In this document: positions 25,497 to 34,073 of the stretch, piece by piece | Position numbering within the stretch: the first letter of the stretch is position 1 | Layout: every line of letters begins with the position of its first letter | Assembly (NCBI GenBank): GCA_016180815.1 | Contig: JACPAN010000002.1 | Span: forward strand, 62,001 to 126,000 | DNA: 64,000 bases | DNA from: Elusimicrobiota bacterium | Lineage (GTDB): Bacteria; Elusimicrobiota; Elusimicrobia; JACQPE01 | Reading direction: 5' to 3' | The notes under the pieces: generated by a model | Database searches by the model: none | What the model saw: the letters and a program-made list of their open reading frames with translations, nothing else | What the model was told of the DNA's origin: nothing | Program-made: the position numbers and the translations under genes

Positions 25497-27579
25497 ACGT
25501 CCGGACGCCGCTCTTGTCGATCGCGATTTTTTAATCGACAGCCTGCATCTTTTCGGGCTGGTCAATTTTGCTTTGGCCCAGCCTCTGTACGATCTGTTGG
25601 CCCGCCATGCGATTTTTTTCGTGATGCGCGAGTCCTCCGGAGCGGATATCGTTGCGTTGACGCTGACGTTGAGCCTGCTCGTCCCGGCGCTTCTTGTTTG
25701 CTCCGAATGGATCGCCGGCCGCCGGGGCGAAAAACCGCGCCGGCGGGTGCATGGTTTTTGGGTGGCCTTGCTGGCGGCAGCCGTTTTTTTGCCGCCGGTT
25801 AAAAAAGTAGCCGCCGGTTTTCTTCCCGGCGCGGGCCTGATCTCGGCGGCCTGCGTTCTGGGAGCGTGGACGCTGATCTTGCTGCGGCGTTTCCGGCCGG
25901 CGCGGACGTTTTTAACCGCGCTTTCGCTGGCGGCTGCGGCGTTTCCTTGTTTATTTTTGGCCGCTCAGCCGATCAGGAATATGCTTGTTTCCGGCGTTGA
26001 GTCGGTATTTTATACGCACGTCGCCAAGCCGGCTCCCGTGGTTTTCGTGGTGTTCGATGAGTTCGACCGGTCGAGCCTCTTAAATGAGCGCCGCCGGATT
26101 GACGCCGTTCGTTATCCGCACTTTGCCGCGTTGGCCAAGGATTCGACTTGGTTTCGCGAGGCCACGGGCGTCTCCGACGGGACCTCATTGGCGTTGCCGG
26201 CCATCCTGACGGGGTCTTATCCGGGACTCGACGGCCATCTTCCGCTGACCTACTCTTATTACCCAAGGAATCTGTTCACTCTTTTGGGTAGAACTTATGA
26301 AATGAATGTTTTCGGTTCTGCGCGAAAAATGTGCCCCAGCCCCTTGTGCAAGGAAGAGGCCTTCATCGAAGACGCCGCGCAGCGGATGCGCGGCTTGATC
26401 CTTGATTGTTTCCTTGTTTACCTGCATATCGTGCTTCCGGAGGATATCGTTTTCATCCTGCCGTCGATTACGCAAAAATGGAAAAATTTCCGAGGGGACC
26501 AGTCGCAAGAACTTCATGACGGGCCGTTGGCGGTTTACGGCAAGTTTATGGATTCGCTCGCTCCCGCCGGAGGGCGCCCTGCTTTGTATTTTGCGCACAT
26601 AACCCTGCCCCATGCGACCTGGCGTTTTTTTCCTTCCGGCAGAGCCTATGCGGCGCCGGATGAAATACCGGACGGTTTTGATTTACAGAACGGCCTATGC
26701 TCTCGGGATGATTGGCTGGTGACCCAGGCCCATCAGCGCTATTTGTTGCAGGTCGGCTTCGTGGATCATTTGTTGGGCGATCTGGTGGCCAAGCTTAAGG
26801 CTTTGGGCCTTTACGACCAATCGTTGATCATTGTCACCGCCGATCACGGCGTCAACATCCGGCCCGGGATGCACAATCGCAAGCTCTCGAAAGTCAATGC
26901 CGCGGAGCTTCTTTATGTGCCGTTGTTCGTCAAGGCTCCCAATCAGCGCGCCGCTTTAGTCAGCGACCGCAATGTCGAGACCATCGACATCATCGCGACC
27001 GTCGCAGAGCTTTTGGGGATCGCCATTCCTTGGCCCATGGACGGGCAGTCCGCGTTCGATACGAATCGGCCGGAGCGCCGGAAAAAAATTGCGGTCACGA
27101 GCGTCAAACCCAGGAAGATGATATTTCATGCGCCTTTACAGGACGCCGCCGAGGCGTTTAAGAGGCGGGCGGCTGTTTTTGGCTCCGGAACGCCATGGCG
27201 TGAAATTTTCAACATCGGTTCGCGCAAGGAGATCATCGAGCGCAGCGCCGAAGCGCTGGCTGACGGGGATAGTCCGGATTTAACCGTGGTTGTCGAGCGG
27301 GAAAACCGTTATGCGCGCGTCGATCCCGGGTCCGACGATGTCCCATGTTTGATCAGGGGACGATTGTCCGGCCCAAGAGCGCGACGGACGCCGCTTTATT
27401 TGGCCGTTGCCGTCAATGGGATTATCCGGGCGGTGACCAGGAGCGTTCCTTCGGCGTCGAAGGGAGCTGTTTTTTCCGTCCTGGTGCCGGAGGATGCGCT
27501 GCGCCGCGGCCGCAATGAGATCGAATGCTATTTGCTTTTGGATTCCGGCCGTTTGCTGCGGGTACCTAGGGCGCGCTGA
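25477..27579 (+). CDS. Membrane-anchored sulfatase/alkaline-phosphatase-superfamily hydrolase or transferase
   Basis: About 700 residues from TTG 25477, which overlaps the methyltransferase by 20 bases. No ATG lies near the conserved beginning. Roughly five transmembrane helices fill the first 180 residues. The catalytic domain begins at VVFVVFDEFDRSS (metal-binding Asp). It continues with SDGTSLALPAILTG (Thr/Ser nucleophile in the position used by LtaS and EptA-like transferases) and VTADHGVNIRPGMHNR (metal ligands). The fold suggests phospho- or sulfo-group transfer on envelope glycans at the outer face of the inner membrane. Substrate unknown. Confidence 0.82.
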   Translation: MRKLSLRRPDAALVDRDFLIDSLHLFGLVNFALAQPLYDLLARHAIFFVMRESSGADIVALTLTLSLLVPALLVCSEWIAGRRGEKPRRRVHGFWVALLAAAVFLPPVKKVAAGFLPGAGLISAACVLGAWTLILLRRFRPARTFLTALSLAAAAFPCLFLAAQPIRNMLVSGVESVFYTHVAKPAPVVFVVFDEFDRSSLLNERRRIDAVRYPHFAALAKDSTWFREATGVSDGTSLALPAILTGSYPGLDGHLPLTYSYYPRNLFTLLGRTYEMNVFGSARKMCPSPLCKEEAFIEDAAQRMRGLILDCFLVYLHIVLPEDIVFILPSITQKWKNFRGDQSQELHDGPLAVYGKFMDSLAPAGGRPALYFAHITLPHATWRFFPSGRAYAAPDEIPDGFDLQNGLCSRDDWLVTQAHQRYLLQVGFVDHLLGDLVAKLKALGLYDQSLIIVTADHGVNIRPGMHNRKLSKVNAAELLYVPLFVKAPNQRAALVSDRNVETIDIIATVAELLGIAIPWPMDGQSAFDTNRPERRKKIAVTSVKPRKMIFHAPLQDAAEAFKRRAAVFGSGTPWREIFNIGSRKEIIERSAEALADGDSPDLTVVVERENRYARVDPGSDDVPCLIRGRLSGPRARRTPLYLAVAVNGIIRAVTRSVPSASKGAVFSVLVPEDALRRGRNEIECYLLLDSGRLLRVPRAR

Positions 27580-28630
27580 AGGGTTCGATGGAAACCCCTT
27601 GGGCCAATTGAAGCTTGGTCATGGTTTGTTCGCTGACCTCGCCGGGGTGAGCCCAGGCCGGGCCGGCCGGTTCGATTAAGACATAGGTCGTTCCCCTGTA
27701 TTCGATATAAGCGTCGCCGCGGTCGGGCACTCCTTCAAAACCCATGACATAATGCCCGGGCAGGCCGACGCCGACGATTTTGGCGGCGTCCCAATTAAGA
27801 AGAATCGAGGCCAACAGCGCTGTTTTTGTGTCGCAATCACCCCACCCGGAGACCAGGGCCTTGATGGGAGTTAGGACGCCTCCGGTATGTAAGGACCCTT
27901 CCATGGCCGGAGGTATTTTGTATTCAAGCGCGGTCTGGATCATGGCCGTGACCGCGCCGATCAAATCTTCGGAGCCGTAATTGTTTTTTTCGCGGATGAG
28001 GTCGAATTGCGCGGCGACCGGCATCAGCCGCCGGACGTTGTTGCGCACGAGCGCCGGAATATCCACGGTCACGGTATTGCCGGGCAAGAGTTTGAAACCT
28101 TGGCGTTGAAAATAAGCGACGCGCCGTTCTTCGTATTCGGTTTGGAGGTCTTTTATTTTCCGTCGCTGCGCAGTCTCGAGATTTGTATTGTGCGCGCGAA
28201 CGGCGGCAACCTTACGGTCGAGTTCCGCTTGGTTTTTGGCGGAAACCGAGCCCGACACCCAATCGCGTTTTAAATCGCGATTCGTTTGCTGCTGGGTTTC
28301 CTCCAGCCATGTATCGACCGCTTCCAAGCCCGCGTCCGTATAGCCGAATTCTGTGATCGCCTGATTAACGATACGCTGATCCATTTGAAACCGGACCGAA
28401 TGCGGCTCGCGGTCGAAACTGACGAAGCCGAATTCAAGGTTGAACCCGGAATTATTCCGACGGATGCGCTGATAAGGCGGTTCCGCGGTTTCCTCCTGAT
28501 CCGCTTCACCCGAGTCCGCGAAGAGCGTTTCCCGGAGCCGGCCGGCGGGAGAATCCCAATGCCAGGCGAGCCCTGTTTCCAAGGCGAAAGAAAAGAAAAG
28601 GACAGCCGGAATTCGGCGCATCCCAGGCAT
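27566..28630 (-). CDS. Exported transglutaminase-like protein
   Basis: A 354-residue protein with an N-terminal signal sequence (RRIPAVLFFSFALETGLA). After a charged, partly coiled region (residues 95-180, rich in Glu, Arg and Gln) it has a transglutaminase-like core. That core has GWGDCDTKTALLASILL (catalytic Cys near residue 266), GLPGHYVMGFE (His) and a later YIEYRGTTYVLIEP strand with an acidic residue. Such domains may be proteases or cross-linkers. It lies one base after the DUF350 gene and converges with the sulfatase gene, overlapping its end by 14 bases. Confidence 0.8.
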   Translation of the reverse strand: MPGMRRIPAVLFFSFALETGLAWHWDSPAGRLRETLFADSGEADQEETAEPPYQRIRRNNSGFNLEFGFVSFDREPHSVRFQMDQRIVNQAITEFGYTDAGLEAVDTWLEETQQQTNRDLKRDWVSGSVSAKNQAELDRKVAAVRAHNTNLETAQRRKIKDLQTEYEERRVAYFQRQGFKLLPGNTVTVDIPALVRNNVRRLMPVAAQFDLIREKNNYGSEDLIGAVTAMIQTALEYKIPPAMEGSLHTGGVLTPIKALVSGWGDCDTKTALLASILLNWDAAKIVGVGLPGHYVMGFEGVPDRGDAYIEYRGTTYVLIEPAGPAWAHPGEVSEQTMTKLQLAQGVSIEPFSAP

Positions 28631-28631
28631 G

Positions 28632-29171
28632 TTACTTCAAGATTTGAATTTTGCCGATCGAGGGCTGGGGGATCAGGGTTTTAGTCAAATTGCCGATGCC
28701 TTCGCCCACGTATAAGGATACGATGAATACTACGCCGGCTAGGACGATTCCCACGGCCGCGTTGCCGCGCTCCAACTCTTTGCCTTCCTGGATTTTGACG
28801 GTCAGCCGGCCGTAAAGCCGCAGAGCGAAGGAGATGGTCAACACGGTCAGCGTGAAAACCATCACGAAATGCGCCAGGGCGAACAGCGGCAATTGCCATT
28901 GGGCCATGGTTTGGCGCCCGGGGGAAGTGAAATAAATTTTCAGCAGGCTCATGATCGGGTAAAGGCCCTTTTGAATGATCATTCCGGATGAAACCATAAT
29001 CGAGGCGAGCAGGACGGCAACCGCGATATTGCCTTTTTTAAGCTCTTCCTCCTGATTAAAATCCGTATTGGCCCGGTTGAAGATTGTGTAGCTGACATAA
29101 ACCGACAATACGGCCAAAATAACCTGCACCACGAATTCCACCAAGCTGATCGTCAATCGCGTCAAGAACAT
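28632..29171 (-). CDS. DUF350-family membrane protein
   Basis: A 179-residue protein with four to five transmembrane helices arranged as two similar halves. Each half carries the DUF350 signature of a charged EELKKGN or ELERGN followed by AVAVLLAS or AAVGIVLAG. A good ribosome site (AAGGAGG) precedes the ATG. DUF350 proteins are of unknown function and often sit beside transglutaminase, phage-shock-like or polyamine genes. Here the exported transglutaminase-like gene follows immediately, so a shared envelope function is likely. Confidence 0.82.
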   Translation of the reverse strand: MFLTRLTISLVEFVVQVILAVLSVYVSYTIFNRANTDFNQEEELKKGNIAVAVLLASIMVSSGMIIQKGLYPIMSLLKIYFTSPGRQTMAQWQLPLFALAHFVMVFTLTVLTISFALRLYGRLTVKIQEGKELERGNAAVGIVLAGVVFIVSLYVGEGIGNLTKTLIPQPSIGKIQILK

Positions 29172-29197
29172 GCGATTCGTTCCTCCTTAACGGTCCC

Positions 29198-30484
29198 TTA
29201 TTTATTGCTCAATTCTTTGGCTACGACCGCCAATGCGGCGCTTTCTTTGGGAAACGCCCGTTGATTTTTTTGGGCGGCGTTTTGAAGCAACCGCACGGCT
29301 TCCTCGCGCCGGCCCAGCGCAGCCATAGCCTTGGCTTTGACGCCGGCGACAGCCAGGCAATTGGCTCCGTAACAGAGCTTGGCCGCCCGTTCATTCCAGG
29401 AGAGCGCTTCTTGCGCTTGGCCGCTGCCGACCAGATACTTTGAAAAACGGTGGGGGTAAACGTAATCCTGGGGATAAGCTTCGATCAATTCAGCATAGAA
29501 GGAACGGATTTTTCCGTCATCTCCAGCGAGCTCCAGAAAAAATCGCAGATTGTCGTCGCGGTTCCTGTCCGCGCCGACACGAGGGGCGTCTTGTTGAATT
29601 TGGCGGACGGCGCGCTTTAATAGGGCGGCTTGTTTGTTTTTTGCGCCGCGTTGGGCGTAAACATCGGCCAGCGTTTCGATCCCGGTGCGAAAGTCGGCGC
29701 AGCGATTTTCGGCGGCGGCGAAAAAGCGGCGATTGACCAGGCGCTCGAGAGCTTGCTGCGCGTTCTTGAGAACGGTTCGTTTTGTTTGCGGGTCCTCGTT
29801 CTCTAAAAGTTTCCGGCCGAAATAAAAGTCATAGGCTAGATCGCACGATGTTTCCGTTTTAAGCAGGCGTTTGAGATGCTCCAGCCCGCCGGGACGCCCC
29901 AAGCGCGCGGCCGCCATCAGGCCGAGGCGATCCGTCAAAATTCGCCATTGGAGCCGCTGATCGAGCCGTTCGTTGAGGGTTTTTTCCAAACCGGCGATCT
30001 CGCGCTCGGCTGCTTCATATTCCGCGGCCGCCAAACGCGCTCGGAGCGTTTTGATCGCCTTCTCTTCGTCCGATTCGGATGATTTGATAATCTCGCTCAG
30101 TTGCGCGAGAAAATCTTTTTCCGTTTGTTCTCCGGTGATTCTTCCGGCAACCCGGCTGTCCGAAGTCAAAATCAGGTATGTGGGCAGGAAGCTGACGCGG
30201 TGTTTTTCTTTGAGAGCGGCGCCCTCTTTCTGATCGACATCCACCTTGAGCAGAACGAAATCCTTCGTCGCGGCGGCGAAGCCGTTGTTGGCCAGCACCT
30301 GCTTGTCCATGTAGTAGCAGGAGTAGCACCAAGGCGCGTAAAAGTCGACCAGCACATGTTTATTTTGAGCGCGGGCAATGTCCACGGCCTGGTTCCAATC
30401 GGTCAGCCAGAGCGATTCATTGGAGGCGTTCGTAGGCAGGCAGAGGAAAAGAAAAGCGCAAAAGGAAAAGATGCCGCGATTCAT
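29198..30484 (-). CDS. Exported thioredoxin-domain protein with C-terminal helical repeats
   Basis: A 428-residue protein with a signal peptide (residues 1-20, ending TNA). Residues 25-140 form a DsbD-gamma-like thioredoxin domain with YAPWCYSCYYMDK and the cis-Pro segment VSFLPTYLIL. The remaining 280 residues are alpha-helical and TPR-like, with Ala/Leu/Arg-rich repeats such as SWNERAAKLCYGANCLAVAGVKAKAMAALGR in shorter units. It is expected in the periplasm as a reductase or thiol chaperone with a protein-binding arm. It leads a unit with DUF350 and transglutaminase-like genes, 26 bases apart. Confidence 0.8.
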   Translation of the reverse strand: MNRGIFSFCAFLFLCLPTNASNESLWLTDWNQAVDIARAQNKHVLVDFYAPWCYSCYYMDKQVLANNGFAAATKDFVLLKVDVDQKEGAALKEKHRVSFLPTYLILTSDSRVAGRITGEQTEKDFLAQLSEIIKSSESDEEKAIKTLRARLAAAEYEAAEREIAGLEKTLNERLDQRLQWRILTDRLGLMAAARLGRPGGLEHLKRLLKTETSCDLAYDFYFGRKLLENEDPQTKRTVLKNAQQALERLVNRRFFAAAENRCADFRTGIETLADVYAQRGAKNKQAALLKRAVRQIQQDAPRVGADRNRDDNLRFFLELAGDDGKIRSFYAELIEAYPQDYVYPHRFSKYLVGSGQAQEALSWNERAAKLCYGANCLAVAGVKAKAMAALGRREEAVRLLQNAAQKNQRAFPKESAALAVVAKELSNK

Positions 30485-30546
30485 GCTCCCTTATTGAAGC
30501 AGTTTTTGAAGTTGTGGTCATGGTTTTGCCCTGATAAACTTATGCC

Positions 30547-31671
30547 ATGGGCCATCGTTCGATCCCGGCGCCGGTTTTTATCGTTTGCTGTTTGGTTTGT
30601 CCGCTTCTAGCGGATGAAACCGTGATCCATTACAGCGGGGATTCGTGGCGGTTCCCCGGACGTTCGGCTGCAACCGGCGATTACATGCCGTCGGGCTCCA
30701 ATTCCCTTTTTGACAGGGCTTCCACGCTCAGGCCCGACCGGGCGACGGGCGGCTTTAGCGATGATTTGAAGATTGAAACCAGTTACGCCGCGTTCCTCGG
30801 CCGCATTCCGTCCGCTCAAATCGATGACGTGTTCAGGCGTTATCGCCGGAAAATCGACGCGAATGAAAGGTTTCGCAACGCATTGCGCCGCTTAATGGAG
30901 GATCGCTCGTTTTTTTTGGCCGCCAAAGATTTTCTGCAGAATGGCGGGCGTTTCGAGGCCTGGGAGTTCGGGGGGCGTTATGATTGGCCGAGCAAAACCC
31001 TCGGCATCGGGCTCGGCTGCAATGAAGGGAGCTTCTGCGAACCCGTTTTGGAGCCGGATACAACCTTGGTTCATGAGCTTCTTCATTATATTTTCGACAA
31101 ACGGGACTCCGTTCTTTACGAAGCCGCGGACGTAGGAGGGGCGGATCATCAAGCCATCGCTCCTTTGGAAGAGCGTTTCAGAATCGCGATGCTGATCAGT
31201 CTGGGCCGTTCGCCGTTGAATGAAAACGCCATCAACGGACTTTATGGTTTCACCTCATCAGGGAGATTGGGCGAGCAGACGCAGGCATTAATCGATAGGG
31301 GAGATCCGGAGGCCTTGGGCCGGTTCGTCGAATCCGATGCTTTTTATACCAACTACGTTCATTCCGGCATGGTGTCCACGCTTTCCAGCAATGCGGTGGG
31401 CGCGGAAGGCGATTACATATTTACCGACGCCCAGGTCCGGGATTTGGCTTATTTGTGGGCCATTAACGCCACTATTTTGCGGGAATCTTTCCGCCTGGCG
31501 GCGGCCATGATGAGAAGTTCCACCACCACTTGGGAAGCGACGTTCGCCAACGGCGATTACGGCATGCGTTTCGGCAGTTTCATGGGGGCTTTCATCGGCC
31601 GTTTGCAGTTGAATCCGTCCTCCGGGCCTTCCCAGGCGGCGAGGGAAGCGATGACTCCCTGGTTGCCCTAA
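30547..31671 (+). CDS. Secreted HExxH putative metallopeptidase
   Basis: A 374-residue protein with a signal peptide (residues 1-22, ending LLA). The segment TLVHELLHYIFDKRD near residue 175 is a good HExxH zinc motif with hydrophobic flanks. A third ligand is not obvious, though YEAADVGGADHQA downstream is a candidate. The rest shows no recognised domain. A weak promoter (TTGTGG, 16 bases, TAAACT) ends six bases before the ATG. It is divergent from the thioredoxin/helical-repeat gene. Peptidase function is inferred from the motif only. Confidence 0.65.
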   Translation: MGHRSIPAPVFIVCCLVCPLLADETVIHYSGDSWRFPGRSAATGDYMPSGSNSLFDRASTLRPDRATGGFSDDLKIETSYAAFLGRIPSAQIDDVFRRYRRKIDANERFRNALRRLMEDRSFFLAAKDFLQNGGRFEAWEFGGRYDWPSKTLGIGLGCNEGSFCEPVLEPDTTLVHELLHYIFDKRDSVLYEAADVGGADHQAIAPLEERFRIAMLISLGRSPLNENAINGLYGFTSSGRLGEQTQALIDRGDPEALGRFVESDAFYTNYVHSGMVSTLSSNAVGAEGDYIFTDAQVRDLAYLWAINATILRESFRLAAAMMRSSTTTWEATFANGDYGMRFGSFMGAFIGRLQLNPSSGPSQAAREAMTPWLP

Positions 31672-31687
31672 CGAAATTCCCGCCGCA

Positions 31688-31716
31688 TCCACAGAGCCCG
31701 GAAAATAAGCTAAAAT
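31688..31716 (+). promoter_or_regulatory. Promoter for rpmE-prfA-prmC
   Basis: TCCACA (31688-31693), 17 bases, TAAAAT (31711-31716). The -10 ends nine bases before the rpmE ATG and no ribosome site lies between, so the mRNA is probably leaderless. Confidence 0.6.
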
Positions 31717-31725
31717 TCTTCCGAT

Positions 31726-32100
31726 ATGAAAGAAGGAGTTCATCCGAAGTATTTTCTGACCAAGGTGGATTGCGCCTGCGGCAATACCTTCACGACCCGT
31801 TCCACCAGGCAGGAATTGAAGCTCGAAATTTGCGGCGCCTGCCATCCTATTTTCACCGGCAAACAGAAATTTCTCGATTCAGCCGGACGCATCGACAAGT
31901 TTTTGAAGAAATTCGATCAGGCCAAACTTCATACCGAAGGCGTCAAGAAAAAGAAAGAAGCCGAGAAGCTGGCCGTCAAACGCGCGGCTGATCGCGCCGC
32001 CGCCGCCAAGAAGGCCGCGTTAGCCACGCAGCCGACCACCAGGGCGCCCAAAAAGCCCAAGGTTCTTTCAAGCCGGCCGGTCGCCAAAAAGTCCTCTTAG
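31726..32100 (+). CDS. rpmE: Ribosomal protein bL31 with long basic C-terminal extension
   Basis: A large-subunit ribosomal protein. Residues 1-70 are a zinc-binding (C+) L31: [16 protein letters not shown], then [15 protein letters not shown]. The Cys pairs are intact, so it is the zinc form. Residues 70-124 are an added Lys/Ala/Arg-rich tail ([21 protein letters not shown]), about 55 residues beyond the usual length of 66-75. The tail probably contacts rRNA. It precedes prfA by 23 bases, a common gene order. Confidence 0.92.
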   Translation: MKEGVHPKYFLTKVDCACGNTFTTRSTRQELKLEICGACHPIFTGKQKFLDSAGRIDKFLKKFDQAKLHTEGVKKKKEAEKLAVKRAADRAAAAKKAALATQPTTRAPKKPKVLSSRPVAKKSS

Positions 32101-32123
32101 CTCCTTTCCTCCAACCTCGTCTC

Positions 32124-33191
32124 TTGCCCATCGATGCCGCTCCTTTAAAGAAAGAACTAGATGAAATTCTTTCCGTTTTAAGCCGGCCTCAGGCTTTATC
32201 CGTGCCGAAGATGAAGGAGCTTTCCGTTCGCCGCCGGCAATTGGAGGAAGTGCTTTCGGGTTTGGCTGAGATCGAGCGGCTGGACCGGGAACTGACCCAT
32301 CTCAAAGACGCCAAAGGCGATGCCGATTTGGCGGCCTTGGCGGAAGAGGAGATGAAGGCCTTGGCCGCGCGCCGGATCGCCGTCGAGGCGCGCGTTTTGG
32401 AAGCCTTTGCGGGCTCCGATCCTATGGATGAACGCAACATTTTCCTTGAAGTTCGGGCCGGGGTCGGGGGCGAGGAAGCGGCGCTGTTTGCGTCCGATTT
32501 ATTGCGCGTTTATCAGCGCTATGCGGAGACACGCGGGTTTCGATGGGAGCTTCTCGACGTCAATGCCACAGGTTTAAAGGGTATCAAGGAAGCCACGGCT
32601 TATGTCTCCGGTTCTCGCGTTTACCGGCAGCTGAAATGGGAAAGCGGGGTCCATCGCGTCCAGCGCGTGCCTAAAACCGAGGCCAGCGGCCGCATCCATA
32701 CCTCGACCGTCACAGTCGCGGTTCTGCCGGAAATGCAGGCTCAGGAAGTGGCCATCGACGCCAAGGATTTGAAATTCGACACGTTCAGGGCGGGCGGCGC
32801 CGGGGGCCAGAACGTCAACAAGGTGGAAACCGCGGTCAGGATTACGCATTTACCCACGGGCACGGTTGTGGCCTGCCAGGAGGAGCGGTCCCAGTTTCAG
32901 AACCGGGAAAAGGCCATGAAAATGCTTTTGGCCAAGCTGGCTCAAGTCGAGAAAGAAAGGCACGCGAATATGGTCACGGAAACCCGCCGCGCCCAGATCA
33001 AGGGTGCGGAGCGCTCGGAGAAAATCAGGACGTACAATTTCATGCAATCCCGGGTGACCGATCATCGCGTCGGGCTTTCTCTGTTTAATATCGATGAAAT
33101 CATGGACGGGGGCATCGGCCCGTTTATCGAAGCCCTCCAAAAAGATTATGTCATCCAGCGCATTGCGCGTCCGAAATCAGAAAGCGCCTGA
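32124..33191 (+). CDS. prfA: Peptide chain release factor 1
   Basis: RF1 ends translation at UAA and UAG. The 355-residue protein has the catalytic GGQ loop ([13 protein letters not shown], around residue 235). It also has the RF1-type codon-recognition tripeptide Pro-x-Thr in [11 protein letters not shown], here PKT, as opposed to SPF of RF2. The start is TTG 32124; no in-frame ATG lies near. The presence of RF1 with UAG used as the stop of several genes here argues against UAG reassignment. The gene overlaps prmC by 44 bases. Confidence 0.95.
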   Translation: MPIDAAPLKKELDEILSVLSRPQALSVPKMKELSVRRRQLEEVLSGLAEIERLDRELTHLKDAKGDADLAALAEEEMKALAARRIAVEARVLEAFAGSDPMDERNIFLEVRAGVGGEEAALFASDLLRVYQRYAETRGFRWELLDVNATGLKGIKEATAYVSGSRVYRQLKWESGVHRVQRVPKTEASGRIHTSTVTVAVLPEMQAQEVAIDAKDLKFDTFRAGGAGGQNVNKVETAVRITHLPTGTVVACQEERSQFQNREKAMKMLLAKLAQVEKERHANMVTETRRAQIKGAERSEKIRTYNFMQSRVTDHRVGLSLFNIDEIMDGGIGPFIEALQKDYVIQRIARPKSESA

Positions 33192-34059
33192 AACGGCATC
33201 GTCGCTCCTATCCGCGGCCGAACGCCTGCTGCGATCCTGCCGCGCGCCTGAACCCAAAGCAACCGCGGAATATTTATTGGCCGGCGTTTTGGGCGTTGAA
33301 CGGACCGAACTGGTTTTATTGGGGAATGTCCCCGCCGCAGCCGGACGCAAGTACCGGCGTTTGGCCGCTGCCGTCGGGCGGCGGCGCCTGCCGTTGGCTT
33401 ATGCTTTGGGGAGCCAGGATTTCATGGGTCTCGATTTAAGGTTGCGCCCGGGAGCGGTATTGATCCCCAGACCGGAAACCGAGTCTTTGGTCGAGCTGGC
33501 GGTCAGGGAAATCAAATTATCCTGGTCTGCGGGCGCAAAATTGACAATCGCGGATATCGGCACGGGCTCAGGCAATATTGCTTTGGCCCTGCGACGTTTT
33601 TTAGGCGATGCCTACTCTCTTGAAATCTGGGCCACTGATTGTTCCTCTGCGGCTTTAAGTGTGGCCAGGAAGAACGGGCGGCGTTTGAACGATCTAGGCT
33701 CCATCCGTTGGGTTAAAGGCCCGTTGTTTGAGCGATTGCCCTCGAAGATTCGTTTTCACGCGATCGTATCGAATCCTCCCTATATTGCCGAGGGCGATTG
33801 GGCGCGGCTATCTCCTGAAATCAAACGCTGGGAGCCTAAAAGCGCGTTGGCAGCCGGGCCGGACGGCTTAGCGGTGATCCGGCCGTTGATTCATGAGGCC
33901 CCCCGGCGTCTTTGCCCCGGCGGGTTATTGGCCTTTGAATTCGGGCGCGGCCAGGCACGCACCATCGAGTCTCTTCTTAAACAAAATGGTTTCCATTCGT
34001 TGAAACTGATGAAAGATTATCAGGGTTTCTTTAGAGTTGTTTTAGCAAGAGCGAGTTAA
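33148..34059 (+). CDS. prmC: Release-factor glutamine methyltransferase PrmC
   Basis: PrmC methylates the Gln of the GGQ motif of release factors, matching its place behind prfA. The 303-residue protein (ATG 33148, overlapping prfA by 44 bases) has an N-terminal helical domain, [12 protein letters not shown], motif [16 protein letters not shown] and the diagnostic [12 protein letters not shown] 33163 is an alternative start, as is the upstream ATG 33094, which would overlap more. The conserved helical region begins around residue 20, so the exact start is uncertain. Confidence 0.93.
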   Translation: MSSSALRVRNQKAPETASSLLSAAERLLRSCRAPEPKATAEYLLAGVLGVERTELVLLGNVPAAAGRKYRRLAAAVGRRRLPLAYALGSQDFMGLDLRLRPGAVLIPRPETESLVELAVREIKLSWSAGAKLTIADIGTGSGNIALALRRFLGDAYSLEIWATDCSSAALSVARKNGRRLNDLGSIRWVKGPLFERLPSKIRFHAIVSNPPYIAEGDWARLSPEIKRWEPKSALAAGPDGLAVIRPLIHEAPRRLCPGGLLAFEFGRGQARTIESLLKQNGFHSLKLMKDYQGFFRVVLARAS

Positions 34060-34065
34060 CATAAT
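34037..34065 (+). promoter_or_regulatory. Promoter for murA-folC
   Basis: TTGTTT (34037-34042), 17 bases, CATAAT (34060-34065). The -10 ends eight bases before the murA ATG, so the predicted transcription start coincides with the start codon. The promoter overlaps the end of prmC. Confidence 0.6.
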
Positions 34066-34073
34066 CTTCCATC

